From NCBI GenBank assembly GCA_018238625.1, contig JABCSY010000023.1:1-44615 (forward strand): a DNA stretch of 44,615 bases. The letters are read 5' to 3'. Positions 24,321 to 33,326 of the stretch are shown one piece after another. The notes under the pieces are model-generated. The model saw nothing but the letters and a program-made list of their open reading frames with translations, searched no databases and had not been told where the DNA came from. The translations under genes were made by a program, and so were the position numbers. The DNA is from Promethearchaeota archaeon. GTDB lineage: Archaea > Asgardarchaeota > Lokiarchaeia > Sigyniarchaeales > SOKP01. Position 1 is the stretch's first letter. Each line of letters begins with the position of its first letter.

Positions 24321-25136
24321 TTACAACTGCAAATAAAGATAGGTTACTTTCATGTAATGAAAATCCTCCTTGCCAACAATTTTAAGACGCCTTAACACGT
24401 CAAAGAGCAAATATAATCCAAATTGTCGCCCGAACATAGCAATGATTATGAACAATTTTTTTTGATGAGATTTTATTTTTTTAACTTTTTTGACTCTTTC
24501 TTCAACATTTTCGTAGTCTATTAAGAATTGCCCTAGAGTCTCGGTACAAGTTTTTCTAATGTTATCGTCGTGAAAGCCTGCCAATTTATATCCCTTATTT
24601 TTAAACAATTTTAGCTTAAGAGAGGGAATTTCGCTTGGAACCACGCTTTTTTTGGTTTTGGACTTTTTGTAATAGCGAAATCCGTAATCAGACATTTTTT
24701 GTTCGTAATAATTAGCAAAAGATAGGGGATAAACAGGGCTATGGACACCCGTTTTTGTCATGTTGATGTAATAAACGCGCCCGCGATATAATAAATGAGA
24801 ACTTCTCTCAAAACCTAAAATGCGTATTTTATCTTCGATCTTAGGTAATCGCTCAAAAGAACTCCCGTTAAAAACCCATAAAACGTAGCAATTATGTTCA
24901 TTGTATTCTTTAGTGCGCTGGATTAAATCTTTGGAAAGTATCATTGAATGCTGTATTTCAATTACCACTTCTTTTCCATTCTCTAGCATGCAATATACAT
25001 CGGCTATTCGATTACCAATCGAATATTCTAGTTTAATAGTTTTTACGTTGTTATCAAGTGGAAGGTTATCGTAAAAAAAATCCTTTATTTTGATGTGTTC
25101 AAAGGATTCTGATTCTTTTTTCTTCGATTTGATCAT
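24321..25136 (-). CDS. CoiA-like PD-(D/E)XK nuclease
   Basis: A 271-residue protein. The N-terminal half matches the nuclease domain of competence protein CoiA: E13-H14-xxxK, E37, GNRIADVY (R43, D46), EVVIEIQHS (E60, Q62, S64), then RTxEYN and VLWVF. These residues form a restriction-endonuclease-like active site (D, E-x-Q). CoiA acts in DNA uptake and recombination in bacteria. In archaea the role is unknown. The C-terminal half (about 150-271) is helical and basic and without a recognised domain. No competence genes surround it, so it may be defensive or a transferred gene; it is also possible that its role is in repair. Confidence 0.75.
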   Translation of the reverse strand: MIKSKKKESESFEHIKIKDFFYDNLPLDNNVKTIKLEYSIGNRIADVYCMLENGKEVVIEIQHSMILSKDLIQRTKEYNEHNCYVLWVFNGSSFERLPKIEDKIRILGFERSSHLLYRGRVYYINMTKTGVHSPVYPLSFANYYEQKMSDYGFRYYKKSKTKKSVVPSEIPSLKLKLFKNKGYKLAGFHDDNIRKTCTETLGQFLIDYENVEERVKKVKKIKSHQKKLFIIIAMFGRQFGLYLLFDVLRRLKIVGKEDFHYMKVTYLYLQL

Positions 25137-25338
25137 AATAATAATCGTGAGTCTTTAGGGTTATCAAATAATCGAGAAGTATGCTTTTAAACCCAATAAT
25201 TTTTTTTACCAATCTAAGCCTAATCAGCAATAATGTCTTTAAATTTAAGCTTTTAAAGACAAATAAGTATAAATATTAATTGTAGATAATAGATTATCGA
25301 CAAATAATAAAATTCAATAAATTTTTGATGGAAATAAA

Positions 25339-27066
25339 ATGAAATCAAGTGCAAAATCAAAAATATTAATTTTAACCGCTTTAGGAATCTTTTTCGCATT
25401 TTCACCAATAATTACCACTAATCTTAGTTTTATTACGAGTAGTTGCATCAAAAGTTTGGAATATAGCAATGATATTAATTTAGGTAATAAAAATCTAAAA
25501 ATCTCGCAAGTATCTGAGAAAATTCATATTGATGGTAATTCAAGTTGGGTTGATTTTAAAAACGCTGGAAATTGTACGGGGAACGGTTTATATTCAGATC
25601 CTTATGTTATAGAAGATTTGGTAATAGATGGCGAAGGTTCGGGAAGCTGCATCTTGATCGAAAATTCCGATGTGTATTTTAAGATTGAAAATTGTTCGCT
25701 TTATAATTCCGGTTCAGGGCTCTATAATGCAGGAATTAAATTAAGGGACATTGTAAATGGTCAATTAATAAACAACAACTGTTCAAATAATAGCGGTGTT
25801 GGAATAGGGTTATATCAGAGTCAATATATCTCAATTGAAGAAAACATAGTCAACAATAATAATGAGGATGGAATACTTCTAGAAGCAAGTCATAATAATA
25901 ATTTTTCGAAAAACACATTAAATGAGAATTCGGATGGAATATATTTAGGCTTAAGCAATAATAACCTTATTTTAAATAATTCTGCCTATAATAATGATTT
26001 GAGAGGGATTTATCTATCCTCTTCAAGTAATAACAACACTATAATGAACAACAATGTTACCTATAACGGCTCCCAAGGAATACACATATCCGATAGTCAA
26101 GATAATAAAATTGTAGGAAATATAGCAAATCATAATGGTGGGAATGGAATATATATATGGGAAAGTAATATTAATATGATTTCAGGAAACAACGCAAATG
26201 ACAATTATTATGGAATAATAATAAGATATAGTGTTAACAATACAGTTTCGGAAAACAGTGTAAATAATAACATCTGGTATGGGATATATCTATTATATAG
26301 TAATGTTAATACTGTTTCGGGAAACATTGCAATTAACAACTATGGTGGGATAAATTTGATAAGAAGTGATTATAATACTATTTCGGGAAACACCGTAAAT
26401 AACAACAATTATGGAATACGTTTGGATAGGGGTGAGTTTAATAATGTCTTGGGAAATAACGCAAGTCATAACACTTTCGCGGGATTATATTTACGTTCAA
26501 GTAGTAATAATATTATCGAAATGAACACAATTACTAATAATAATATTGGTATTTATCTCTATGATTCTAAATACAATAACATTTTAAACAACATTTTTAG
26601 CGGTAACGGAGAAGATATTCAAGAAGTTCCCATTAATGGAAACCAATATCATCTGGAAATTATTTTTATAATAATAAGAGTAGTGACTCTCATTGTCATT
26701 ATTATGTCCATAGCTGGGATACTTATTTTAAGAAAAAGGAGGTCTATTAATAGAACTGAGATAAAAGATCCAAAAAAATCACAATCGGCTTCTCAATCAA
26801 TAGAAATTTTAAAAAGAGAATTTGGTTACGGAGTGAGGGCGTTGGAAGTTATACCAGAACATGAAGTGATAAAGAATATGTTCGAAGAACAACCTGAAGA
26901 ATTAGAAGCCTTACAAGAAGAAGTAGTAGAAATCACACCTGAAGAACAACAAGAAGTATTGAAACCGCCTGAACTTCAAATAATTAAGTGTCCTTTTTGT
27001 GGAATAGAGATCGATGAAGAAACAGCCTTTTGTCAACAATGTGGGATGAAAATTAAGAAGAAATAG
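25339..27066 (+). CDS. Beta-helix surface protein with cytosolic zinc-ribbon tail
   Basis: A 575-residue protein related to the 14279 and 15422 genes (MKSSAKSKILILTALGIFF start, CTGNGLYSDPYVIEDL block). It has a signal helix, about twelve NosD-type beta-helix rungs (to about residue 425), a membrane helix (about 437-464), then a cytosolic tail of 111 residues. The tail has a basic juxtamembrane stretch, an acidic Glu/Gln-rich linker and ends in a zinc ribbon, with cysteines at 551, 554, 565 and 568 (CPFCG ... CQQCG). This makes it a receptor-like protein: extracellular ligand binding, intracellular metal-binding module. The other copies lack this tail. It lies 180 bp before the Roadblock-MglA operon, same strand; a functional link is inference. 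Confidence 0.85.
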   Translation: MKSSAKSKILILTALGIFFAFSPIITTNLSFITSSCIKSLEYSNDINLGNKNLKISQVSEKIHIDGNSSWVDFKNAGNCTGNGLYSDPYVIEDLVIDGEGSGSCILIENSDVYFKIENCSLYNSGSGLYNAGIKLRDIVNGQLINNNCSNNSGVGIGLYQSQYISIEENIVNNNNEDGILLEASHNNNFSKNTLNENSDGIYLGLSNNNLILNNSAYNNDLRGIYLSSSSNNNTIMNNNVTYNGSQGIHISDSQDNKIVGNIANHNGGNGIYIWESNINMISGNNANDNYYGIIIRYSVNNTVSENSVNNNIWYGIYLLYSNVNTVSGNIAINNYGGINLIRSDYNTISGNTVNNNNYGIRLDRGEFNNVLGNNASHNTFAGLYLRSSSNNIIEMNTITNNNIGIYLYDSKYNNILNNIFSGNGEDIQEVPINGNQYHLEIIFIIIRVVTLIVIIMSIAGILILRKRRSINRTEIKDPKKSQSASQSIEILKREFGYGVRALEVIPEHEVIKNMFEEQPEELEALQEEVVEITPEEQQEVLKPPELQIIKCPFCGIEIDEETAFCQQCGMKIKKK

Positions 27067-27082
27067 ATTTCAGAATAATCTC

Positions 27083-27092
27083 TTTTTTTTTT
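27083..27092 (+). terminator. T-tract terminator after the beta-helix receptor-like gene
   Basis: A run of ten T lies 17 nt after the stop of the gene, which separates it from the Roadblock operon. Confidence 0.45.
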
Positions 27093-27246
27093 GAAAAAAG
27101 CTCGATTTATGGATTAGGGTTCAGTAATAAAATTTAGTCTTCCCATAATACAATTGAAAATAACTAAGAAATATTATCCAATTTTTCCTTTATATTGTCA
27201 TAGACTATTTCTTTTCTATCAATAAATAATTAGGTGTTAGAAGAAA

Positions 27247-27780
27247 ATGACTTTATTTGTTCCTAGAGCTTTATATGAAAACGAAATAACTATCGTTTTG
27301 GACGAAATTCGATATAGTTACGGAATGTTGACCAGAAGAGGATACATTTATGGGCTTATTGCGATAGATCAAGATGCAAAAATAATCGCGATCGACTCTA
27401 GATTTGATCGCAAGTTGAATTATTGGGATTTGAGCTCGATCGGCGCTGCACTATTTGGAGTGGCTCGACAAGCTCAAGACTTTTTTGAAACAGATTCATT
27501 AATAAGAGCTACACTAATTTATAAAGATTTACAACTTTATGTTAAATCAATTGGAGATGTAATGCTTCAAAAGAAAGGGAAACGAGAAATCCTCGTTGTT
27601 TTGTTGGTCGATAACATGGTAAATATTGGCGTACTTATATTGCAAATGAGGAAATTCTCGCAAAAAATCAAAGAGGCTATAACTAAAAATCAAACTATTA
27701 TGACCAAACTTCAAATGGGCGAACGTGAGCTAAAAGAATACCTTAGAAAATTAAAAAAGAAAGTATTTCAATCCGCTTAA
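27247..27780 (+). CDS. Roadblock/LC7-like domain protein
   Basis: A 177-residue protein whose first 130 residues have the Roadblock/LC7 pattern: a small domain with GLIAIDQDAKIIAID, then IGAALFGVARQAQDFF, a hydrophobic strand and a REILVVLLVDN segment. A charged helical tail follows (about 140-177) that could be a coiled coil. Roadblock proteins bind small GTPases, as MglB does for MglA, and may act as GAPs. The next gene, 26 bases downstream, is an MglA-like GTPase, so the two probably form a pair. This is known co-localisation, but the specific action here is inferred. Confidence 0.7.
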   Translation: MTLFVPRALYENEITIVLDEIRYSYGMLTRRGYIYGLIAIDQDAKIIAIDSRFDRKLNYWDLSSIGAALFGVARQAQDFFETDSLIRATLIYKDLQLYVKSIGDVMLQKKGKREILVVLLVDNMVNIGVLILQMRKFSQKIKEAITKNQTIMTKLQMGERELKEYLRKLKKKVFQSA

Positions 27781-27806
27781 TTATCGAAAAAGGTGTAGCG
27801 CGAAAA

Positions 27807-28460
27807 ATGATTGTAGATTCTGATAAAGATGAAAAAAGAAAAGTAGAAATCAATAGTGAATCGGGTTTTAACGCGTTAAAAGAGGTGCTTCAATTTAAAG
27901 TCGTATATTGGGGTCCTGGCGAATCGGGAAAGACCACTAATTACTTTAGACTGCGAGAAAAGTTTGACGCCGTCAAGTTAAATAAGGGTTATTCCATAGA
28001 AACGACCGATGGTAGAACTTTGTGGCAAGATTCAATTCGACTTTCGTTTTATTTCAATCTTAAAGAGGTCAAATTCAACATAATTACGCAAATTGTTACT
28101 GCAACAGGACAAGAACGTTTTTTATCTACGCGAGAGTACGTATTAGATGGAGCCGACGGCGTAGTGTTCGTAGCTGATTCCGACCCCGAAAAAATGGAAC
28201 AAAATAAGCGAAGTTTTCGAGAATTAAGCAGTTTTACTCACGATAAAGGCATTCCTTATGTAATACAACTAAACAAGAGAGATTTGGAGAACGCGATTTC
28301 CCTAGAGGCCTTTAAAGTAGAGCTCGGGCTCCCCCAATCTGAAGAGTTCAATGATGGAGCGCCAGTAGTTTATCCAACTGTGGCTTTAAAAGGAGATAGC
28401 GTTCGGAGATGTTTTGAAGACTTGATGCTCCAAATAATTTTCAATTATTTTAGTAATTAA
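27807..28460 (+). CDS. MglA-like small GTPase
   Basis: A 217-residue GTPase. P-loop GPGESGKT (36-43) in the typical MglA form GPGxxGKTTN, then RTLWQD (70-75), the switch region with VTATGQERF (97-105; Thr in place of the usual Asp of DxxG, as in MglA) and VDGVVFVADS-like GADGVVFVADSD (115-126), and NKRD (156-159). The N-terminal extension of about 30 residues is charged. MglA-type GTPases set cell polarity in bacteria and are common in archaea. It is in an operon with the Roadblock gene upstream (26 bp gap) and an unknown gene downstream (31 bp). Confidence 0.9.
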   Translation: MIVDSDKDEKRKVEINSESGFNALKEVLQFKVVYWGPGESGKTTNYFRLREKFDAVKLNKGYSIETTDGRTLWQDSIRLSFYFNLKEVKFNIITQIVTATGQERFLSTREYVLDGADGVVFVADSDPEKMEQNKRSFRELSSFTHDKGIPYVIQLNKRDLENAISLEAFKVELGLPQSEEFNDGAPVVYPTVALKGDSVRRCFEDLMLQIIFNYFSN

Positions 28461-28491
28461 ATTCAACAATTTTAGGAGAATTAGACGAATT

Positions 28492-29646
28492 ATGGATACT
28501 CTATACGATTTCCAGAAACCAGAATTTCTAAACATTTTATTCTTTCAGCAAAAAAACTTGGTGATCTTTCCTTACGTCGATCTAAAACACATCCATTCGC
28601 TAGATTGTTTTACTGTAGGATACGAAGTAGTTGATTTGGATTCGACCGTGTTACATAACCTTCGCGAAATTATTGATTTTGAAGCTAGTAATACTTATTC
28701 TCAGCAACCTACTTTTTATTATATATTGAATGCCAAGGTAGAAGATATTAAAGTTTTATTAGAATCTCCTAACATCCATTGTGTAATCAATACGCACGAG
28801 AACGTAGAGTATTTAGCAAACGGCGATAATTTTATTTTTTATAATAAAAAGAACAATTCCTTTCTCAATTACGAGCCAGAAAGAGCGAACTTGTCTTTTG
28901 AGCAACATCTAATCCAAACTTCTCAAAACGAACAAATATTATCAGACGAAATCCTTAAAATTAAAAGCGTAGCAACAAAAATCTTCGTAAATTTGAATAA
29001 CCGAAATAACGCGGATAATCTTCCCAAACTTATGAGCGATTACGATCAGATTTATTGGGACAAGATTTTAACTTTTACTAAGTTATATTTTAAGATCGAT
29101 ATACCCAAATTCGAAAGACCAAGAAAAATACTCAAAAAAAAGTTTTCTAAATCGCAAAAGGATTTTTCTTTCGAATACGAGTTCATTTTGAAAACTAATC
29201 GAAGGATCGGACAAAAATTTATCCAATTAATTCACAATTATCGTTTTGACAAAGTAAACCCCGCTAATTTAGAGGTGGAACAGCTTTACTACCCTAAAAA
29301 ACTGTACAATTATTTACGAAACCACCACTGGGAAAAAGGAATTCCCCCTGAATTCGTGTCTAATTGGGTTAAAATGATCGATACTAAACTTCAAACGAAT
29401 GAAAACGATCTTTTAGATTTTCAAATTATTTTCGATAAGTTAAATATCCCACACGCTTATTTACCCGAAGTTAACGAAGAAAACAAACCTCATAAAAAGA
29501 TCCTGCATCAACCGATTAATCCTACAGTAACCACTAAGAATGAGAGCGTAAATGATACTATCGTACCAATACCTTCAGTAGAAGACTTTCAAGAGTTTAA
29601 AAGTTGGCTTTTAAAAAAATTAGATGATTTGGAAAAAATCCTGTAG
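28492..29646 (+). CDS. Unknown protein of the Roadblock-MglA operon
   Basis: A 384-residue soluble protein with no recognised motif. It has a mixed alpha/beta N-terminal half (about 1-130; VIFPYVDLKHIH, TFYYILNAKVEDI, NIHCVINTHEN), a basic helical middle (about 200-300) and an acidic helical C-terminus (about 355-384) that may form a coiled coil. As the third gene of the operon it is a candidate effector or regulator of the MglA-like GTPase. This is inferred only from position. It starts with ATG preceded by TAGGAG. Confidence 0.6.
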   Translation: MDTLYDFQKPEFLNILFFQQKNLVIFPYVDLKHIHSLDCFTVGYEVVDLDSTVLHNLREIIDFEASNTYSQQPTFYYILNAKVEDIKVLLESPNIHCVINTHENVEYLANGDNFIFYNKKNNSFLNYEPERANLSFEQHLIQTSQNEQILSDEILKIKSVATKIFVNLNNRNNADNLPKLMSDYDQIYWDKILTFTKLYFKIDIPKFERPRKILKKKFSKSQKDFSFEYEFILKTNRRIGQKFIQLIHNYRFDKVNPANLEVEQLYYPKKLYNYLRNHHWEKGIPPEFVSNWVKMIDTKLQTNENDLLDFQIIFDKLNIPHAYLPEVNEENKPHKKILHQPINPTVTTKNESVNDTIVPIPSVEDFQEFKSWLLKKLDDLEKIL

Positions 29647-29995
29647 GTTCTAGTATTATTACATTTCTTTAAGTTTTTAATTTAGCAGATCTAAGAGATA
29701 TGTAGACAAGAAAAACGCAGCGTTAACAAACATAATTCAATTATAAATTCAGGAATTTTGCCAAAATTGTGTCTAAATATACGATATTCAAGTACCCTCT
29801 GTGCACCTTTAGGCGTTATCATGCTCCGTTAAAATAACGGGTAATAGGTATATTTCTTATGAAATCCTTCTAAAAGGTTTTTCTTTCCTTTCAAAGGTTA
29901 TCTCACCATTAATTTCTAACCCCATTAGTTATAAATTTACGATTCTTAATAAAAATTAGATTATGAATTGTCCTAATTTTGTCTAGAGACAAGCT
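29647..29995. other. Intergenic with short inverted repeats
   Basis: This 349-bp interval has a perfect 6-bp hairpin at 29826-29840 (CCGTTA-AAA-TAACGG) and a TTGTC/GACAA pair with a 4-nt loop just before the ATG at 29996. A 43-codon minus-strand frame (29691-29822) is present but not convincing. Structured RNA or transcription signals are possible; nothing was identified with confidence. Confidence 0.35.
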
Positions 29996-30325
29996 ATGAA
30001 AAAAACAGTACAAAATATTTTAAAGTATATTGTTATCATTATATTAGTTTATATAGTTGTAGTAGTAAATAATTTACAAAAAATTCGTGGATTTTTAGAA
30101 TTATTTACTATATTTTTTGTTATGTTTGCATTTTTATTTTATTTTGTTGTTATGTTTTTACCCATATTTGTTTTTCGATATGTTCTTATTTCTGGATTAA
30201 ATATTTTCTTTGGTACCAAAATTTATTTTTCAATTAAACGACTCTTTTATATTGCTATAATATTATCAATATTTTTAACTAGTTTATCGTGCGCATTATT
30301 AGATTTTCAGTTATTGCTATTTTGA
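29996..30325 (+). CDS. Hydrophobic membrane protein
   Basis: A 109-residue, extremely hydrophobic protein with three or four helices and few charges. No family is recognised. It begins with ATG just after a small inverted repeat. AT-rich composition alone can give such hydrophobic frames, so this may be spurious, but the length without stops is notable. Confidence 0.4.
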   Translation: MKKTVQNILKYIVIIILVYIVVVVNNLQKIRGFLELFTIFFVMFAFLFYFVVMFLPIFVFRYVLISGLNIFFGTKIYFSIKRLFYIAIILSIFLTSLSCALLDFQLLLF

Positions 30326-30333
30326 TTAATCTT

Positions 30334-30585
30334 TTAGATGAATGATTTTACAATGTAAGGATTGATGAAGATAGAGATAGATATGCAGATAAAGAAATTT
30401 CCTATGAGAAAAAGGTTGACACATTCCGTTATGAGATTATTAATAACATAGAAGTTCTTCATTAGAAAATTTTCTAACTCCTCGAAATATTTAAAATATT
30501 TCTTTAAACTACAATCCTGTTGTAATTTATCTTTATCTACTCTTTTAAATATGTGATTATAAACTTTAGAGAGGGTTTTGGACAA
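30334..30585 (-). CDS. Doubtful small hypothetical protein
   Basis: An 83-residue frame starting with TTG, with a charged N-terminal half (NHIFKRVDKDKLQQD) and a hydrophobic C-terminus (one membrane helix, about 57-75). No family and no ribosome binding site. It is convergent with the hydrophobic protein at 29996. Low confidence. Confidence 0.25.
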   Translation of the reverse strand: MSKTLSKVYNHIFKRVDKDKLQQDCSLKKYFKYFEELENFLMKNFYVINNLITECVNLFLIGNFFICISISIFINPYIVKSFI

Positions 30586-30680
30586 AAAAGTAAAGATTTA
30601 AATATTTTTATATCTTGATTATTTATTGAAATTCTTTGTTTCAAATTTTTATTTAAATATGCAAGATTGATCTCAATTTT

Positions 30681-31064
30681 ATGATAACACCTGTTATAAG
30701 AGAGAAGAAAAAGCTTAGCTCTGTTAGATGCGTTCTATGTCAGAGTAACACCAATTCTAACTTCAAAATTAAAAAGATTGGAATGTCTTTTAGAATAGTT
30801 TGTGAAGATTGCTTAAAATCGTTTTCTGACGAAGAAATGGAATTAATTCATAATATGTTTACTGCGTTTGGGGGGAATTTTGGATTATTAAGTGATTCCA
30901 AAGAAACCTCTTATTCGAAATTAAAAGAGATTGCAGAAGATTACAAAACTCTAAATAAGGACGTTGCTAATATTGAAAACGATGTTAAAACGCTCCATTT
31001 AGCCTTTTTATACGGGATTACTCCGAAGCAACTCGTACAAGGGTTAAACCTTTTGATTGACTAA
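30681..31064 (+). CDS. Small zinc-ribbon protein (paralogue of 2775)
   Basis: A 127-residue protein with two CxxC pairs (CVLC, about 18-21; CEDC, about 41-44), then FSDEEMELIHNMFTAFG, and a C-terminal YGITPKQL motif, in the same order and spacing as the protein at 2775-3152. The middle part differs and contains predicted helices (YSKLKEIAEDYKTLNKDVAN). Two members in one window, 28 kb apart, suggest a lineage-specific family; its role is unknown. Confidence 0.7.
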   Translation: MITPVIREKKKLSSVRCVLCQSNTNSNFKIKKIGMSFRIVCEDCLKSFSDEEMELIHNMFTAFGGNFGLLSDSKETSYSKLKEIAEDYKTLNKDVANIENDVKTLHLAFLYGITPKQLVQGLNLLID

Positions 31065-31136
31065 TGAGAAAAGTTGAAGCTAACATATTTTTCAATACAA
31101 TAACTGAAAAAGAAAATTAATAAAAATTATATTTTT

Positions 31137-31490
31137 TTATCTTACAGCTTCATTTTTGAGTCGTGAAAAATCCATACCCCCAAGATTTTCGTAATTGAGT
31201 ATCGTGAACCCTTGCTTTCTAATCAAATCGTTCCAATACTTAGTTCTTTGAAATACTATGCCCACTATACCCGTATATAAGATTATTTGCCAAGAATATC
31301 GATTCCACTCGCCTATCAACAAATAACCCTTTGGTTTTAACACCCTGTGAATCTCTTTCATTGCCTTTTTTTTATCTTCATAATCGTGTACCTCGTGAAG
31401 CACCGAAGATAAATTTACGATATCAAAAGAGGACAAATCGTAATTCCTATAGAAACCCGAAAACATTTCAACATAAACCCAGGGGATCAA
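31137..31490 (-). pseudogene. Fragment of a class I SAM methyltransferase
   Basis: The 117-residue frame begins with the motif II/III part of a Rossmann methyltransferase (SSFDIVNLSSVLHE, then EIHRVLKPKGYLLIGEW) but lacks the N-terminal SAM-binding glycine loop. The upstream region on this strand does not provide it. The TTG at 31490 is therefore only the first start codon within a broken gene. The break lies close to the 3' fragment of another gene on the opposite strand (31470-31610). It is probably a pseudogene; the substrate of the original enzyme is unknown. Confidence 0.6.
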
Positions 31491-31610
31491 GTTCTCGTAT
31501 TCGGCGATTCTAAAAAAGGGATTGCCATAGCGAAAGCAAGTTTATTAAAAAGGTTTGCTGGAAAACTCTTGGATATTTATGATTCTGAAGAATTAGAATC
31601 TAATGAATAA
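31470..31610 (+). pseudogene. 3' fragment, TrkA-C-like
   Basis: The frame reads NPGDQVLVFGDSKKGIAIA... and ends in EELESNE-stop. The PGDxVLVFG pattern is typical of the last strand of TrkA-C (RCK_C) domains of ion-transport regulators. No start or upstream domain precedes it; the opposite strand carries the methyltransferase fragment. It is likely the surviving end of a lost gene. Confidence 0.4.
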
Positions 31611-31679
31611 CAGTTCTATTAATATATTTCTACCCAATCATTAAGTATTAATTAAAAAGTGCCATATAATTAATAACTC

Positions 31680-32204
31680 TTGTCGGTTATAACTCCGAGC
31701 ACTTTAGAAACTAAAAGATTAATGATTAGACAATTTACTCAGGAAGATTTTGATAAAGTAATTAGTTTTACGAAAGATTTGACATCTATTAGCTTCAATC
31801 GATTGTTTAAAACTATTATTGATTCTTATCAAAGTCAAGAAAAAGCAATTTCTTACGCGTTTATACTAAAAAGTACTGGAGTCTTTTTAGGATTTTATGG
31901 TTTAATTGCTTTAGAAGACAATATGCCGATGGAATGTTATTATTTTTTGCGGCCTGAGTATTGGGGAAATGGCTACGCGATAGAATCTCTTAGAAAGATT
32001 TTTGAATACGCTTTTTCAGAGCTTAAACTAGATAAAATAGTGGCGTATATAGATCAAGGCAACACACGAGGCTGGAAAGTTGCAGAAAGGTCGGGAATGA
32101 AATATATGGGCAACATTTTACGCAAAGATACCAATCTTAAGAGAAGGAATTCAATGTTTTTTTTAATAGAAAAAAACGATTATTGCAATCAATTCCAAAT
32201 TTAG
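31680..32204 (+). CDS. GNAT acetyltransferase, RimJ/RimL type
   Basis: A 174-residue protein with the GNAT fold: ETKRLMIRQFTQEDFD at the N-terminus (the usual RimJ/RimL opening), PEYWGNGYAIESLRKIFEYAF (about 91-111), which holds the acetyl-CoA-binding Q/R-x-x-G-x-G/A loop in the form WGNGYA, and NTRGWKVAERSGMKYMG (about 127-143). The start is TTG. RimJ/RimL-type enzymes N-acetylate ribosomal proteins or small molecules; the substrate here is unknown. The gene begins 69 bp after the TrkA-C fragment. Confidence 0.85.
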   Translation: MSVITPSTLETKRLMIRQFTQEDFDKVISFTKDLTSISFNRLFKTIIDSYQSQEKAISYAFILKSTGVFLGFYGLIALEDNMPMECYYFLRPEYWGNGYAIESLRKIFEYAFSELKLDKIVAYIDQGNTRGWKVAERSGMKYMGNILRKDTNLKRRNSMFFLIEKNDYCNQFQI

Positions 32205-32222
32205 AAGCGGTTTATCCCCTAA

Positions 32223-33164
32223 TTATAAAGATAAGATGTCTTCTAATTCCTTTTTCGTCAGATTTAACAGCCCGCTTTCGGGCAACCTTTCTGTTAGTAA
32301 ACGCCAATTGTTATCTTTCTTAAAAATGGTTTTAAATAGCTCTGACGCTTCTTTTATTTTTTGATTATTTGCCAAAGATACGGCGGTCCAGAATTTCATC
32401 TCTAAATTTTCAGGAAACATATTTAGTGCCGAATCGTATTCCTTGAGTGCTTTCCCCATGTCGTTGTGTTCTATAGCTAAATCCCCTTTATCCATGTGCT
32501 TATAAGCCCTATGGAGCTTTAACAATCTTGAGAGTTCTTTTACGGGTTGCTCGTGATCTTCGACTCTTAAATCGATGATTTTATCTTCCCACTTATTTTT
32601 GGCTACTTTACCGCCTACAATTAGAATCGCCGCTGATTGTTTTCCTCTGATATCGCCACCTGTAGTTTCTGCAGCTTCCATAGTTTTAACGATTCTTTCA
32701 GCTAAGGGTAAATTAACGCTTGATTCAAAACTTTTAGCCATTGTTGACCAGACTTTATCGGAAAGCATCATGTTAGCTTGAACTGAAAAGTTATCGCCTT
32801 CTATATGTCCTGCGTGTTTTATGCATTTCGATCCCGTATGAGCGGCAACTCTTCCTTGTGCGTCCAAAATTGCGACTTGTCTCACATTTCTGCCTTCGTC
32901 TTCGGATATTAAGAGATCTAAAGCTTCTTTTGGCGATTTACCTTGCTTTAAAAGTTCTAAACCTCGTAAACCAAACGAAGCATTTACGAGCGATTGAGTG
33001 GCTACAACTCCAACTCCAGATTCGCCCCAAGAAACGATGCTCCCAACTGAGAAATAATGACTCTGAACGCCAACTCCCATCTCTCCCGTTTTAGGATCTC
33101 TTGCCACGATAGAGTAAGTGTGAGCAATATTTCTCCCTCTACAAATAGGTTTATGCTTTTTCAT
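32223..33164 (-). CDS. DUF1028 Ntn-hydrolase-like protein with TPR tail
   Basis: A 313-residue protein. The first 225 residues match DUF1028, predicted Ntn-hydrolase-like proteins: HTYSIVARDPKTGEMGVGVQ, GVGVVATQSLVN, GGDIRGKQSAAIL are conserved. The C-terminal part (about 230-305) forms TPR-like helices (KALKEYDSALNMFPENLEMKF). The DUF1028 plus TPR combination is known. The reaction is unknown; amide hydrolysis is predicted. It is convergent with the GNAT gene. Confidence 0.85.
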   Translation of the reverse strand: MKKHKPICRGRNIAHTYSIVARDPKTGEMGVGVQSHYFSVGSIVSWGESGVGVVATQSLVNASFGLRGLELLKQGKSPKEALDLLISEDEGRNVRQVAILDAQGRVAAHTGSKCIKHAGHIEGDNFSVQANMMLSDKVWSTMAKSFESSVNLPLAERIVKTMEAAETTGGDIRGKQSAAILIVGGKVAKNKWEDKIIDLRVEDHEQPVKELSRLLKLHRAYKHMDKGDLAIEHNDMGKALKEYDSALNMFPENLEMKFWTAVSLANNQKIKEASELFKTIFKKDNNWRLLTERLPESGLLNLTKKELEDILSL

Positions 33165-33326
33165 TTTTGAAAATTACCTGATTATATTTTTGTGTAATTA
33201 TTTTAAATCAACAATACCAAACATTTAAAATTATTTTATAATGCGTATTTTTTCTTAATTTTAATTTTTTTAATTATTTTTGGGATAATAAAAATATTTA
33301 TTTTAAATCTGAGACTTAGTCTTAAT

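Noticed and set aside
29691..29822. 43-codon minus-strand frame
   Set aside because: Stops closely upstream, no ribosome binding site, no recognised motif.
31331..31513. Plus-strand frame over the methyltransferase fragment
   Set aside because: Antisense to clear methyltransferase motifs and not in the frame of the TrkA-C-like relic.
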